DNA of 5,583 bases. It comes from an uncultured Lachnospiraceae bacterium. Its GTDB lineage: Bacteria; Bacillota; Clostridia; Lachnospirales; Lachnospiraceae. The notes beneath the pieces were generated by a model, which saw only the letters and a list, made by a program, of their open reading frames with translations, had not been told where the DNA came from and made no database searches. This document shows positions 1-4,735 of the stretch, piece by piece. A program made the position numbers and the translations under genes. The DNA lies in contig CANPZR010000183.1 of the NCBI GenBank assembly GCA_947589175.1, positions 1-5,583 of the forward strand, written 5' to 3'. The number at the start of each line of letters is the position of its first letter. Positions within the stretch are counted from its first letter, which is position 1.

Positions 1-392
1 CGGTACTCTCTGATCTGCTCCGGCGTCAGGTCGCAGACGTAGGCCTTTCCCTTCTTAATAAGAAAAACCGCGCACTCGTACATCTTCTCAAAATAATCGG
101 ACGCAAAATACACCGGCGGCTTCTCACCGCAGATCCATTCCACATCCTCCATGATCGACTGCACGAACTCCTCTTTTTCCTTTTGCGGGTTGGTATCGTC
201 AAATCTCATGTTGAACGTTCCGCCATACTCCTTCGCAAGCCCCTGATTCAGCACGATGGACTTGGCGTGTCCGATGTGGAGATAGCCGTTGGGCTCCGGC
301 GGAAACCTCGTCACGACCTTGTCGTAAACGCCCTCTTTTAAGTCTTTGTCAATCTCATTCTGTATAAAATTTCTGGCTGCTGCCTCAGACAT
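1..392 (-). CDS. glnS: Glutaminyl-tRNA synthetase, N-terminal part (cut by window edge)
   Basis: Class I aminoacyl-tRNA synthetase that charges tRNA-Gln with glutamine in the cytoplasm. About 130 N-terminal residues are visible and the reading frame runs off the left edge. The N-terminus reads MSEAAARNFI, followed by RFPPEPNGYLHIGHAKS with the HIGH ATP-binding signature, then MRFDDTNPQKEKEEF, SSDYF-like ASDYFEKMYE and LTPEQIREYR. All of these align well from memory with E. coli GlnRS. The FDDTNP segment fits the GlnRS/archaeal-GluRS branch rather than bacterial GltX, and the MSEA start favours GlnRS. Two ATGs are adjacent (395-393 and 392-390). I chose the second because it lies 8 nt from the GGAGG at 401-405 and matches the E. 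coli start, but the first (5 nt away) is also possible. The gene has its own promoter and is probably monocistronic with respect to the hydrolase upstream. The KMSKS region and anticodon-binding domain lie outside the window. Confidence 0.95.
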   Translation of the reverse strand, partial: MSEAAARNFIQNEIDKDLKEGVYDKVVTRFPPEPNGYLHIGHAKSIVLNQGLAKEYGGTFNMRFDDTNPQKEKEEFVQSIMEDVEWICGEKPPVYFASDYFEKMYECAVFLIKKGKAYVCDLTPEQIREY

Positions 393-421
393 CATAAAAG
401 CCTCCTTCGCATGTCTCTTCT

Positions 422-450
422 ATGATACCACAAAACAGCACTTTAGAAAA
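422..450 (-). promoter_or_regulatory. Putative sigma-A promoter of glnS
   Basis: On the minus strand an extended -10, TGG-TATCAT (hexamer at 422-427), sits about 20 nt upstream of the glnS ribosome binding site. At 17 bp spacing the -35 is a poor TTTTCT (445-450), so recognition would rest on the extended -10. I see no T-box or other riboswitch-like leader, and the predicted 5' UTR is only about 20 nt. Confidence 0.45.
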
Positions 451-471
451 GTAAAAGTTTTATAACATATA

Positions 472-510
472 AAATGGGCAAACTAAAATGCCGCCCATTT
501 CTTTTTTATT
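472..510. terminator. Hairpin terminator between the hydrolase gene and glnS
   Basis: A perfect 8-bp inverted repeat (AAATGGGC at 472-479, GCCCATTT at 493-500) has a 13-nt loop. It is directly downstream of the minus-strand hydrolase stop codon (513-515) and should end that transcript before the glnS promoter. The long T-rich tract (CTTTTTTATTTTTT, 501-514) is on the plus-strand side. On the minus strand the stem is followed only by TTTTATATG-like sequence. It may be bidirectional, but the stronger form points into the hydrolase gene from the left. Confidence 0.6.
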
Positions 511-512
511 TT

Positions 513-1007
513 TTATTTAAAATCGTGTCCGCCGATCCGGAGCTTTGCTCCGCTCAAGTGCTGACTGAAGAAGCAATACTTCTTCATGTTGATGTCCTCT
601 CCCTTATACGTCACCTCGGTCGCGCCCTCCAGGGCCTCCTTTGCCGCCTTGACGCACTGGGCTCTCACTCCCGACTCGTATTTGCCCTCTTTATAACGCT
701 TTAATTCCGCTTTCCACTTTCCGGACGCCACCGGCGAGAACTGTCCCCGCTGGGTGATCACCTTCTCCACGCTGTTGGGGTACAGAGACGATCTCTTGCG
801 GTTCATCACCACCACGCCCACGGCCAGCTTCCCGGCATACGTCTGATTGCCGGCCTCACAGAAAATAATAGTTGCCATCTGCTTTACATCTTTCTTTGTA
901 TAATCTTCCTCCCGCTCAGCAGCTCTTGAAGTCGCTGCTCCGGTCAAAATCATCCCCACCATCACAACCACTGCCATCATACGCACTGCTAAAGTTTTAA
1001 AATTCAT
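513..1007 (-). CDS. Secreted SleB-like cell-wall hydrolase (Hydrolase_2 family)
   Basis: A 164-residue protein with an N-terminal signal peptide: MNFKTLAVRMM, then a hydrophobic stretch at about residues 10-25, ending in a likely AxA-type cleavage site SRA/AE near residue 29. Residues about 38-164 resemble the SleB/CwlJ (Hydrolase_2) catalytic domain. The motif IIFCEAGNQTYAGKLAVGVV, followed by MNR, corresponds to the family's EA-x-GE-x(2)-G-x-AV-x(3)-NR signature, which places the presumed catalytic glutamate at E51. QFSPVASGKW (from residue 89) and the C-terminal GGHDFK also fit the family. Members are spore-cortex lytic enzymes or vegetative peptidoglycan hydrolases. With no germination genes alongside, I cannot say which. 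The start at 1007 is chosen because AGGAG (1015-1019) lies 7 nt upstream and a signal peptide follows directly. The frame opens further, to a TTG at 1058, but that has no ribosome binding site. The gene has its own promoter and a WalR-like box. A second SleB-like paralogue lies at 3845-4552. Confidence 0.88.
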   Translation of the reverse strand: MNFKTLAVRMMAVVVMVGMILTGAATSRAAEREEDYTKKDVKQMATIIFCEAGNQTYAGKLAVGVVVMNRKRSSLYPNSVEKVITQRGQFSPVASGKWKAELKRYKEGKYESGVRAQCVKAAKEALEGATEVTYKGEDINMKKYCFFSQHLSGAKLRIGGHDFK

Positions 1008-1073
1008 GATTATTCTCCTGCTTTGTCTGCCCCTCTGCTGTTCTTTCTTCTGTAACAAAGTTGCTTTCTTTTT

Positions 1074-1090
1074 TGTAACATTTATGTAAT
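1074..1090 (+). promoter_or_regulatory. WalR (YycF)-like box in the secreted hydrolase promoter
   Basis: Plus-strand TGTAAC-ATTTA-TGTAAT fits TGTWAH-N5-TGTWAH, the published direct-repeat box of the cell-wall response regulator WalR/YycF, at every position. It lies just downstream of the -10 hexamer (1092-1097), over the expected transcription start, and faces against the gene. Further TGTAAC half-sites are at 1094-1099 and 1051-1056. A site over the start point would suit repression. Identification of the regulator is inference from the motif alone. Confidence 0.45.
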
Positions 1091-1091
1091 A

Positions 1092-1119
1092 ATTGTAACA
1101 TATATTTCAGAAAAATCAA
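1092..1119 (-). promoter_or_regulatory. Putative sigma-A promoter of the secreted hydrolase
   Basis: On the minus strand, TTGATT (1114-1119) is followed by a 16-bp spacer and an extended -10, TGT-TACAAT (hexamer 1092-1097). Transcription would start near 1085, giving a 5' UTR of about 78 nt. The promoter lies between the hisA terminator and the hydrolase, so this gene should be a separate transcription unit. Confidence 0.65.
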
Positions 1120-1129
1120 CCCCTAACTG

Positions 1130-1168
1130 AAAAAAATCGCGCCCGCATGTCTGCAAAGCACGATTTTT
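1130..1168 (-). terminator. Rho-independent terminator of hisA
   Basis: On the minus strand an 11-bp stem (AAAAATCGTGC at 1168-1158 with GCGCGATTTTT at 1142-1132, one G-U pair) has a 15-nt loop and runs into a run of T ending at 1130. It begins about 30 nt after the hisA stop codon. An A-run on the far side makes it potentially bidirectional, but the strong direction matches hisA. Confidence 0.85.
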
Positions 1169-1197
1169 CGTTGTTTATTGGCAATATTTTTTTGTAA

Positions 1198-1974
1198 TTA
1201 TCGATTGAATTTTGTAATAATTTCCTCATAACAGAGGCTTCCTCCGAAGAGATCCAGGGCGCTTCCCACGGTAAAATGAATGCGTCCCCCGCCCATCGCG
1301 CGGAGCTGTTCCAGGTCCTCATAGGAGCCGATGCCGCCCGCGTAGGTGATGGGGCGCTCTCTGACCGGCGCGAGCAGAGACACAAGCCCGGTATCAATGC
1401 CGGAACCCGTCCCCTCCACGTTCACCGCGTGGATCAGAAACTCGTCGCAATAAGAACTGAGCTCACGCATCAGCTCCTCTCCCAGGGGCTGGCGGGTAAA
1501 TTTCTGCCAGCGATCCGTCACGATGTAATATTCTCCGTCCCGCCTGCGGCAGCTCAGATCCAGCACCAGGCGCTCCCGGCCCACGGCCCGGACCAATTTC
1601 TCCAGACGGTCGTAGCGGATTTCGCCGTCCACGAACACATAGGACGTCACAATCACATGGCTCGCTCCCATGGCGATAAAATCCGCCGCGTTCTCAGCCG
1701 TGACGCCGCCCCCGATCTGCAGGGCGTCCGGCCAGGCCGAGAGAGCCCCCCGCGCCTGCTCTTTATCCGCCTCATAATAGGGGCTCTCCCGCCCGTTGAG
1801 CAGGATGATGTGCCCGCCGCGCAGACCTTTTTCCCGGTACAAAACGGCGTAATCCGCCGCCGTCATATCCGACACAAAGTTCTCCCTCGCGCGATCCCCC
1901 TCGTCGGAGAGCGTCCCCCCGACGATCTGCTTCACTTTTCCATTATGAATATCAATACACGGTCGAAATTCCAT
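1198..1974 (-). CDS. hisA: HisA, eukaryotic HIS6-type ProFAR isomerase
   Basis: A 258-residue cytoplasmic (beta-alpha)8-barrel enzyme. The family isomerises ProFAR to PRFAR, the fourth step of histidine biosynthesis. The sequence follows yeast His6 rather than usual bacterial HisA. The N-terminus is CIDIHNGKVKQIVGGTL (yeast CIDLHNGEVKQIVGGTL). Then come QIGGGV (86-91), VIVTSYVF, LVLDLSCRRRDG with W156 after it, EFLIHAVNVEG-x(4)-GID where bacterial enzymes have a DGT motif, YAGGIGS (211-217) and a C-terminal SALDLFGG. The predicted catalytic aspartates are D8 and D139, and both are present. The two GG-rich loops are the phosphate-binding sites. The start at 1974 has an AGGGGG 4 nt upstream and matches the His6 N-terminus. 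The frame stays open back to a GTG at 2155, across the hairpin array, but that extension looks non-coding. No other his genes are in the window. The gene follows thrC and has no evident promoter of its own, so it is probably co-transcribed with thrC. A strong terminator follows. Confidence 0.9.
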   Translation of the reverse strand: MEFRPCIDIHNGKVKQIVGGTLSDEGDRARENFVSDMTAADYAVLYREKGLRGGHIILLNGRESPYYEADKEQARGALSAWPDALQIGGGVTAENAADFIAMGASHVIVTSYVFVDGEIRYDRLEKLVRAVGRERLVLDLSCRRRDGEYYIVTDRWQKFTRQPLGEELMRELSSYCDEFLIHAVNVEGTGSGIDTGLVSLLAPVRERPITYAGGIGSYEDLEQLRAMGGGRIHFTVGSALDLFGGSLCYEEIITKFNR

Positions 1975-2010
1975 AATTCCCCCTATTCCGGAGCGTTTAC
2001 GCGACGGGGC

Positions 2011-2154
2011 GATGAGAAAGCTGCGTAGCAGTTTCTCATCTGCCATCCATAGCGAACTATGTTCGCTATGCAATTTGTTTTCGTTCAGAAACAAATTGCC
2101 GTGTGAACTATGTTCACATCGTGAAACAATCAGCGCATCAGCGTGATTTTTCAC
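2011..2154. repeat. Array of five contiguous palindromes between thrC and hisA
   Basis: Five inverted repeats fill almost the whole gap. H1 is at 2011-2040 (9 bp plus 4 bp arms, one bulged G). H2 is at 2048-2070 (10-bp perfect arms, loop TAT). H3 is at 2070-2099 (11-bp perfect arms, 8-nt loop). H4 is at 2102-2118 (7-bp perfect arms, loop TAT). H5 is at 2121-2154 (about 14 bp with two bulges). H2 and H4 share the core GAAC-TAT-GTTC. No T-run follows any of them, so they do not look like terminators. They would be transcribed in a thrC-hisA mRNA and might act in processing or stability. The composition and modular build also suggest a dispersed intergenic repeat element. An isolated AGGAG (2156-2160) sits at the thrC end. 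Confidence 0.8.
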
Positions 2155-2164
2155 ACTCCTATTA

Positions 2165-3649
2165 TTATAAACCGAGAATCCGCTCTACTGTCTGCTGCAT
2201 CTCGCTCTTGTCGCAGACCGTATCGTGCACGATCGGCGCGGTGCGGATCTCCCCGATGGCGCCCGGCACCTTCACGCCGGAGAGCCGGTTCAGCTCGTCG
2301 ACCAGCTCAAAATCGCCCATCGCGTCGTATTTTTCCTTATCAATGGCGTCCGTGACGCTCCTCGTAAATTTATAGGGGCTGGCGGTCGACGCGATCACGG
2401 TCTTGCGGCTCGTGTCCGCCGCCTTTGTGTAGTACACATGAGCAGCCACCGCCGTGTGGGGATCGATGATGTAATCCGCCGCCTTATATACCTTGCGGAT
2501 CGTGTCCGCCGTCTCCTTCTCCGTGGCGAAGCCGCCCACAAAGCCGGTGAGCTTATCTCTCATTTCCTGCGTAATCTGGTACTCTCCCGCGCCGCCAAGC
2601 GCGTCCATGAGGCCCTTCACCGTCTCCGGATCTTCTCCCGCGATCTTATAGAGCAGACGCTCCAGATTGCTGGAAATCAGAATGTCCATAGACGGGGAGG
2701 ACGTCACAAAGAACTCCCTTTTCCGGTCATAATTTCCTGTCTGGAAGAAATCATACAGCACCTTGTTCTCATTGGAGGCGCAGAACAGCGTCTCAATGGG
2801 AAGTCCCATATTTTTCGCGTAATAAGCCGCCAGAATATTTCCGAAATTCCCGGTGGGCACGACGACGTTAATCGCGTCGCCGCACTCGATTTCGCCCTGC
2901 TTTAACAGCTGTCCGTAGGCATACACGTAGTAGACGATCTGCGGCACCAGGCGGCCGATATTGATGGAGTTCGCCGAGGAGAACTGATATCCCTTTTTAT
3001 TCATCCGCTCCGCTAACTCCTTAGAGCCAAACATCTGCTTCACCCCTGTCTGGGCATCGTCAAAGTTTCCGACAATCCCCACGACATGGGTGTTATCGCC
3101 CTTCTGGGTCACCATCTGCCGCTCCTGGATGGGGCTCACGCCGTCCTTGGGGTAAAATACGATGATGCTTGTCCCCGGCACGTCGGCAAAGCCCGCCAGA
3201 GCCGCCTTCCCGGTGTCCCCGGAGGTGGCCGTGAGGATCACGATCTCATTTTCCACATGATTTTTCTTCGCGGAGGTCGTCATCAGATAGGGCAGAATCG
3301 AGAGCGCCATATCCTTAAACGCAATCGTCTTGCCGTGGAACAGCTCCAGATAGAACGCCCCGTCCTTTTTCACCAGAGGCGCGATCTGTGCCGTGTCAAA
3401 TTTATCGTCATAGGCTCCCCGGATGCAGTGTTTCAGCTCTTCCTCCGTAAAATCGCTGAAATACAGCTTCATCACCTCGTAGGCCGTCTCCTGATAAGAA
3501 AGGGACGGCAGAGAGGACAGCGGAATGTCTAACGCCGGAATCTGATCCGGCACGAACAGACCGCCGTCGTCTGCCAGTCCCTTTAAAATGGCCTGGGAAG
3601 CCGTTACCTTTGCGCTGTTGCTCCTTGTACTCTTGTACATGATATTCAT
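2165..3649 (-). CDS. thrC: Threonine synthase
   Basis: A 494-residue PLP-dependent lyase of the cytoplasm that converts O-phosphohomoserine and water to threonine and phosphate, the last step of threonine synthesis. N-terminal MYKSTRS and DDGGLFVP fit the family. The PLP-binding lysine is in FHGKTIAFKD (K112). The substrate/phosphate loop is ATSGDTGKAA (SGDTG at 143-147), and the glycine-rich PLP-phosphate loop is VPTGNFGN (264-271). SSPSMDILISSNLER (317-331) and IDPHTAV are further family motifs. The length matches the longer E. coli/yeast-type enzymes rather than the short Bacillus type. The start at 3649 has AAGGA about 10 nt upstream; an in-frame ATG three codons later is less well placed. 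A strong promoter (3811-3839) gives a leader of about 155 nt carrying two GC-rich 37-bp repeats. I found no T-box-like or attenuator-like arrangement. No hom or thrB is visible. hisA follows 190 bp downstream. Confidence 0.95.
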   Translation of the reverse strand: MNIMYKSTRSNSAKVTASQAILKGLADDGGLFVPDQIPALDIPLSSLPSLSYQETAYEVMKLYFSDFTEEELKHCIRGAYDDKFDTAQIAPLVKKDGAFYLELFHGKTIAFKDMALSILPYLMTTSAKKNHVENEIVILTATSGDTGKAALAGFADVPGTSIIVFYPKDGVSPIQERQMVTQKGDNTHVVGIVGNFDDAQTGVKQMFGSKELAERMNKKGYQFSSANSINIGRLVPQIVYYVYAYGQLLKQGEIECGDAINVVVPTGNFGNILAAYYAKNMGLPIETLFCASNENKVLYDFFQTGNYDRKREFFVTSSPSMDILISSNLERLLYKIAGEDPETVKGLMDALGGAGEYQITQEMRDKLTGFVGGFATEKETADTIRKVYKAADYIIDPHTAVAAHVYYTKAADTSRKTVIASTASPYKFTRSVTDAIDKEKYDAMGDFELVDELNRLSGVKVPGAIGEIRTAPIVHDTVCDKSEMQQTVERILGL

Positions 3650-3705
3650 AATTCAACCATCCTTTACATTATGTTATCACAATTTCTCTGCGCGCCGCTG
3701 CCATT

Positions 3706-3779
3706 CCTCTCATGTGGGCGTCATCATGCCCGCGCGGCCATCCCTCTCATGCGGGCGCCATCATGCCCGCGCGGCCATA
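3706..3779. repeat. Two tandem GC-rich 37-bp repeats in the thrC leader
   Basis: Two adjacent units (3706-3742 and 3743-3779) match at 34 of 37 positions. Each starts CCTCTCATG, holds a GGGCG-x-CATCATGCCCGC segment, and ends in GCGCGGCCAT. A degenerate part of a third unit lies on the left (CGCGCCGCTGCCATT, about 3691-3705). Unit 2 forms a hairpin (GCGGGC 3751-3756 with GCCCGC 3765-3770); unit 1 has the same hairpin with one changed pair. There is no T-run, so terminator function is unlikely. They are much more GC-rich than the flanking DNA, which suggests a mobile or dispersed repeat. Confidence 0.8.
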
Positions 3780-3810
3780 TCCGCATGGAAATGTCCCCGG
3801 CGACGCTAGT

Positions 3811-3839
3811 ATCATATCATGATTTTCTCTGTTTTACAA
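3811..3839 (-). promoter_or_regulatory. Strong sigma-A promoter of thrC
   Basis: On the minus strand, TTGTAA (3834-3839) is followed by a 17-bp spacer and an extended -10, TGA-TATGAT (hexamer 3811-3816). This is the best promoter match in the window. It starts only five bases after the stop codon of the upstream hydrolase. Transcription would begin near 3804, through the GC-rich repeats. Confidence 0.75.
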
Positions 3840-3844
3840 GGGAT

Positions 3845-4552
3845 TCACTTAAAAAACTCGTGACAGCCGTACCGGAACAGGCGGGTCAGCTCCCTGTCGA
3901 ACCAGCTCACATTGCCGGGACTCGAATGGCTCCGCCACATAAAATACAGCGCGCCCCGCGAGTCGTCCACGCCCCGTATGGCCTGCGCCACCGCTTTTTT
4001 TGTTTTCTGCGACACGCTCACCCGGTAATAGCTCCCATTGCTCACCGGCGAGAACTGGCGATGCGCAAAGACCACGCCCCGCACCGTATTGGGAAACTGC
4101 TTGGAGCGCACCCGGTTGATCACCACGTTGGCCACCAGCCTGCGCCCCCGCACATCCTGGTCGCCGGCCTCCGCCTCCACGATCCGCTCTAATATCTTCA
4201 CCCCATTGGCGTTTGTCTGGAATTTCACGCCGGTCTGGGACTTCTTCTTTTTCTTCTTGCTCTTTTTTTCCTTTTCTTTATCCTCCAGCACCTGAGCCTC
4301 CCTCCGGACGTCCTCCTCCATCTGCTCGTTCAGCCGCCGGTCCTCCTCCTGCGTCTCCGACACCTCAGGAGTAAATAGCTGTCGGTTCTCCTCCATAAAG
4401 CAAACAGTCCGCACCTGCTCGCCCATATCGCGCACCAGCAGCGAGATGTTTTTGCTCTCCCCCGCCGGATACCAGGCCACAGACAGGGCTGCCGCCGCCA
4501 GAAAATACAGGCCGTACCCAATTTTTCTCCATAAAATATTATTTTTTTTCAT
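3845..4552 (-). CDS. Membrane-anchored SleB-like cell-wall hydrolase with charged linker
   Basis: A 235-residue protein in three parts. Residues 1-10 are basic (MKKNNILWRK), then a single hydrophobic segment at about 11-28 likely serves as an N-in membrane anchor or uncleaved signal. Residues about 60-106 form a highly charged, probably coiled-coil linker rich in Glu, Arg and Lys, ending in a lysine-rich run (KEKEKKSKKKKKK, 92-104). Residues about 117-235 resemble the SleB/CwlJ (Hydrolase_2) domain: IVEAEAGDQDVRGRRLVANV, followed by VINRV, puts the presumed catalytic glutamate at E128; QFSPVSNGSYY, GALYFMW and the terminal YGCHEFFK also fit. The domain should face the wall and cut peptidoglycan, with the lysine-rich tract possibly binding anionic wall polymers (inference). 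The start at 4552 is set by GGAGG (4558-4562), 5 nt away; the frame opens 12 codons further upstream, through repeat DNA. A WalR-like box and four tandem palindromes precede it. No terminator separates it from thrC. Confidence 0.87.
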   Translation of the reverse strand: MKKNNILWRKIGYGLYFLAAAALSVAWYPAGESKNISLLVRDMGEQVRTVCFMEENRQLFTPEVSETQEEDRRLNEQMEEDVRREAQVLEDKEKEKKSKKKKKKSQTGVKFQTNANGVKILERIVEAEAGDQDVRGRRLVANVVINRVRSKQFPNTVRGVVFAHRQFSPVSNGSYYRVSVSQKTKKAVAQAIRGVDDSRGALYFMWRSHSSPGNVSWFDRELTRLFRYGCHEFFK

Positions 4553-4573
4553 ATTTACCTCCATTTCTGATGC

Positions 4574-4641
4574 GAACACAGTTCGCATTCGAGCACAGTT
4601 CGCATTCGAGCATGGTTCTCATTCGAACACAGTTCGCATTT
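4574..4641. repeat. Four perfect-period 17-bp tandem palindromic repeats
   Basis: Units at 4574-4590, 4591-4607, 4608-4624 and 4625-4641 follow the pattern GARCAYRGTTCKCATTY with no spacers. Units 1 and 4 are identical except for the last base, unit 2 differs by one base, and unit 3 is the most diverged. Unit 1 with its left flank is a perfect dyad, ATGCGAAC-ACA-GTTCGCAT (4570-4588). The array lies between the predicted transcription start and the ribosome binding site of the membrane-anchored hydrolase, so it would be in its 5' UTR. It could be a multi-site operator or an RNA structure. The core GAAC-N3-GTTC recurs upstream of hisA. Confidence 0.85.
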
Positions 4642-4651
4642 TCTTACTTTA

Positions 4652-4680
4652 ATTGTATGCAAATAAATCATTTTTATTAC
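4652..4680 (-). promoter_or_regulatory. Putative promoter of the membrane-anchored hydrolase
   Basis: On the minus strand a -10 TACAAT (4652-4657) has, at 17 bp, only a poor -35, GTAATA (4675-4680), and no TGn extension. The weak -35 overlaps the WalR-like box at 4676-4692, which would suit an activator-dependent promoter. The start would be near 4645, just before the 17-bp repeat array. Confidence 0.45.
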
Positions 4681-4692
4681 ACAAATATTACA
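4676..4692 (-). promoter_or_regulatory. WalR (YycF)-like box upstream of the membrane-anchored hydrolase
   Basis: Minus-strand TGTAAT-ATTTG-TGTAAT fits TGTWAH-N5-TGTWAH at every position. It reads in the same direction as the hydrolase and is centred about 39 bp upstream of the predicted start, over the weak -35. That placement suits activation. It is the second such box in the window and again belongs to a SleB-like gene. It could also act on the divergent AP2-like gene, since it lies just upstream of that promoter. Confidence 0.5.
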
Positions 4693-4706
4693 AAAAAATT
4701 AAATTG

Positions 4707-4735
4707 TTGCAAATAAATGAGATTTATTTTACAAT
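4707..4735 (+). promoter_or_regulatory. Putative promoter of the AP2-like gene
   Basis: TTGCAA (4707-4712), a 17-bp spacer and TACAAT (4730-4735) make a good sigma-A promoter on the plus strand, with a start near 4742. The whole spacer is occupied by a perfect AT-rich inverted repeat (4711-4717 with 4723-4729). Just past the start is a short dyad, AGGAA-CA-TTCCT (4747-4758). Either could be an operator. Confidence 0.6.

Larger units (their letters stand above)
4652..4733. repeat. Two related AT-rich elements in the divergent promoter region
   Basis: Element A (4652-4681) and element B (4703-4733) both read ATTGT, then TGCAAATAAAT exactly, then a T-rich half ending in TTAYA-like or TTACA sequence. 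Each is roughly palindromic; the middle of B, AAATAAA-TGAGA-TTTATTT (4711-4729), is a perfect inverted repeat. A contains the -10 of the minus-strand hydrolase, and B contains the -35 and spacer of the plus-strand gene. They are candidate operators for a shared regulator, possibly the AP2-like protein itself (inference). Confidence 0.5.

Noticed and set aside
1008..1058. Upstream start (TTG at 1058) for the secreted hydrolase
   Set aside because: It would put a basic 17-residue tail before the signal peptide and has no ribosome binding site; ATG 1007 has AGGAG 7 nt upstream.
1276..2028. 250-residue plus-strand open frame opposite hisA
   Set aside because: It lies wholly antisense to a clearly recognised hisA, has no recognisable domain, and is explained by the GC-rich codon use of that gene.
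1975..2155. N-terminal extension of HisA by 60 residues, starting at GTG 2155-2153
   Set aside because: The extension is encoded entirely by the hairpin array, its AGGAG is only about 1 nt from the GTG, and a well-placed AGGGGG plus the His6-like N-terminus mark 1974 as the start.
3650..3804. T-box or amino-acid riboswitch controlling thrC
   Set aside because: The leader lacks a T-box consensus and any terminator/antiterminator pair with a T-run, and is mostly filled by the GC-rich repeats.
3671..4192. 173-residue plus-strand open frame through the GC-rich repeats and antisense to the hydrolase
   Set aside because: It translates the repeats and the reverse of a real gene, and shows no family resemblance or ribosome binding site.
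4573..4585. Classical Gram-positive LexA (SOS) box
   Set aside because: The centre is N3, not N4 as in CGAAC-N4-GTTCG, and the gene has no SOS connection. I kept it only as a repeat motif.
4570..4641. CRISPR array
   Set aside because: The 17-bp units are contiguous, with no spacers, and no cas genes are present.
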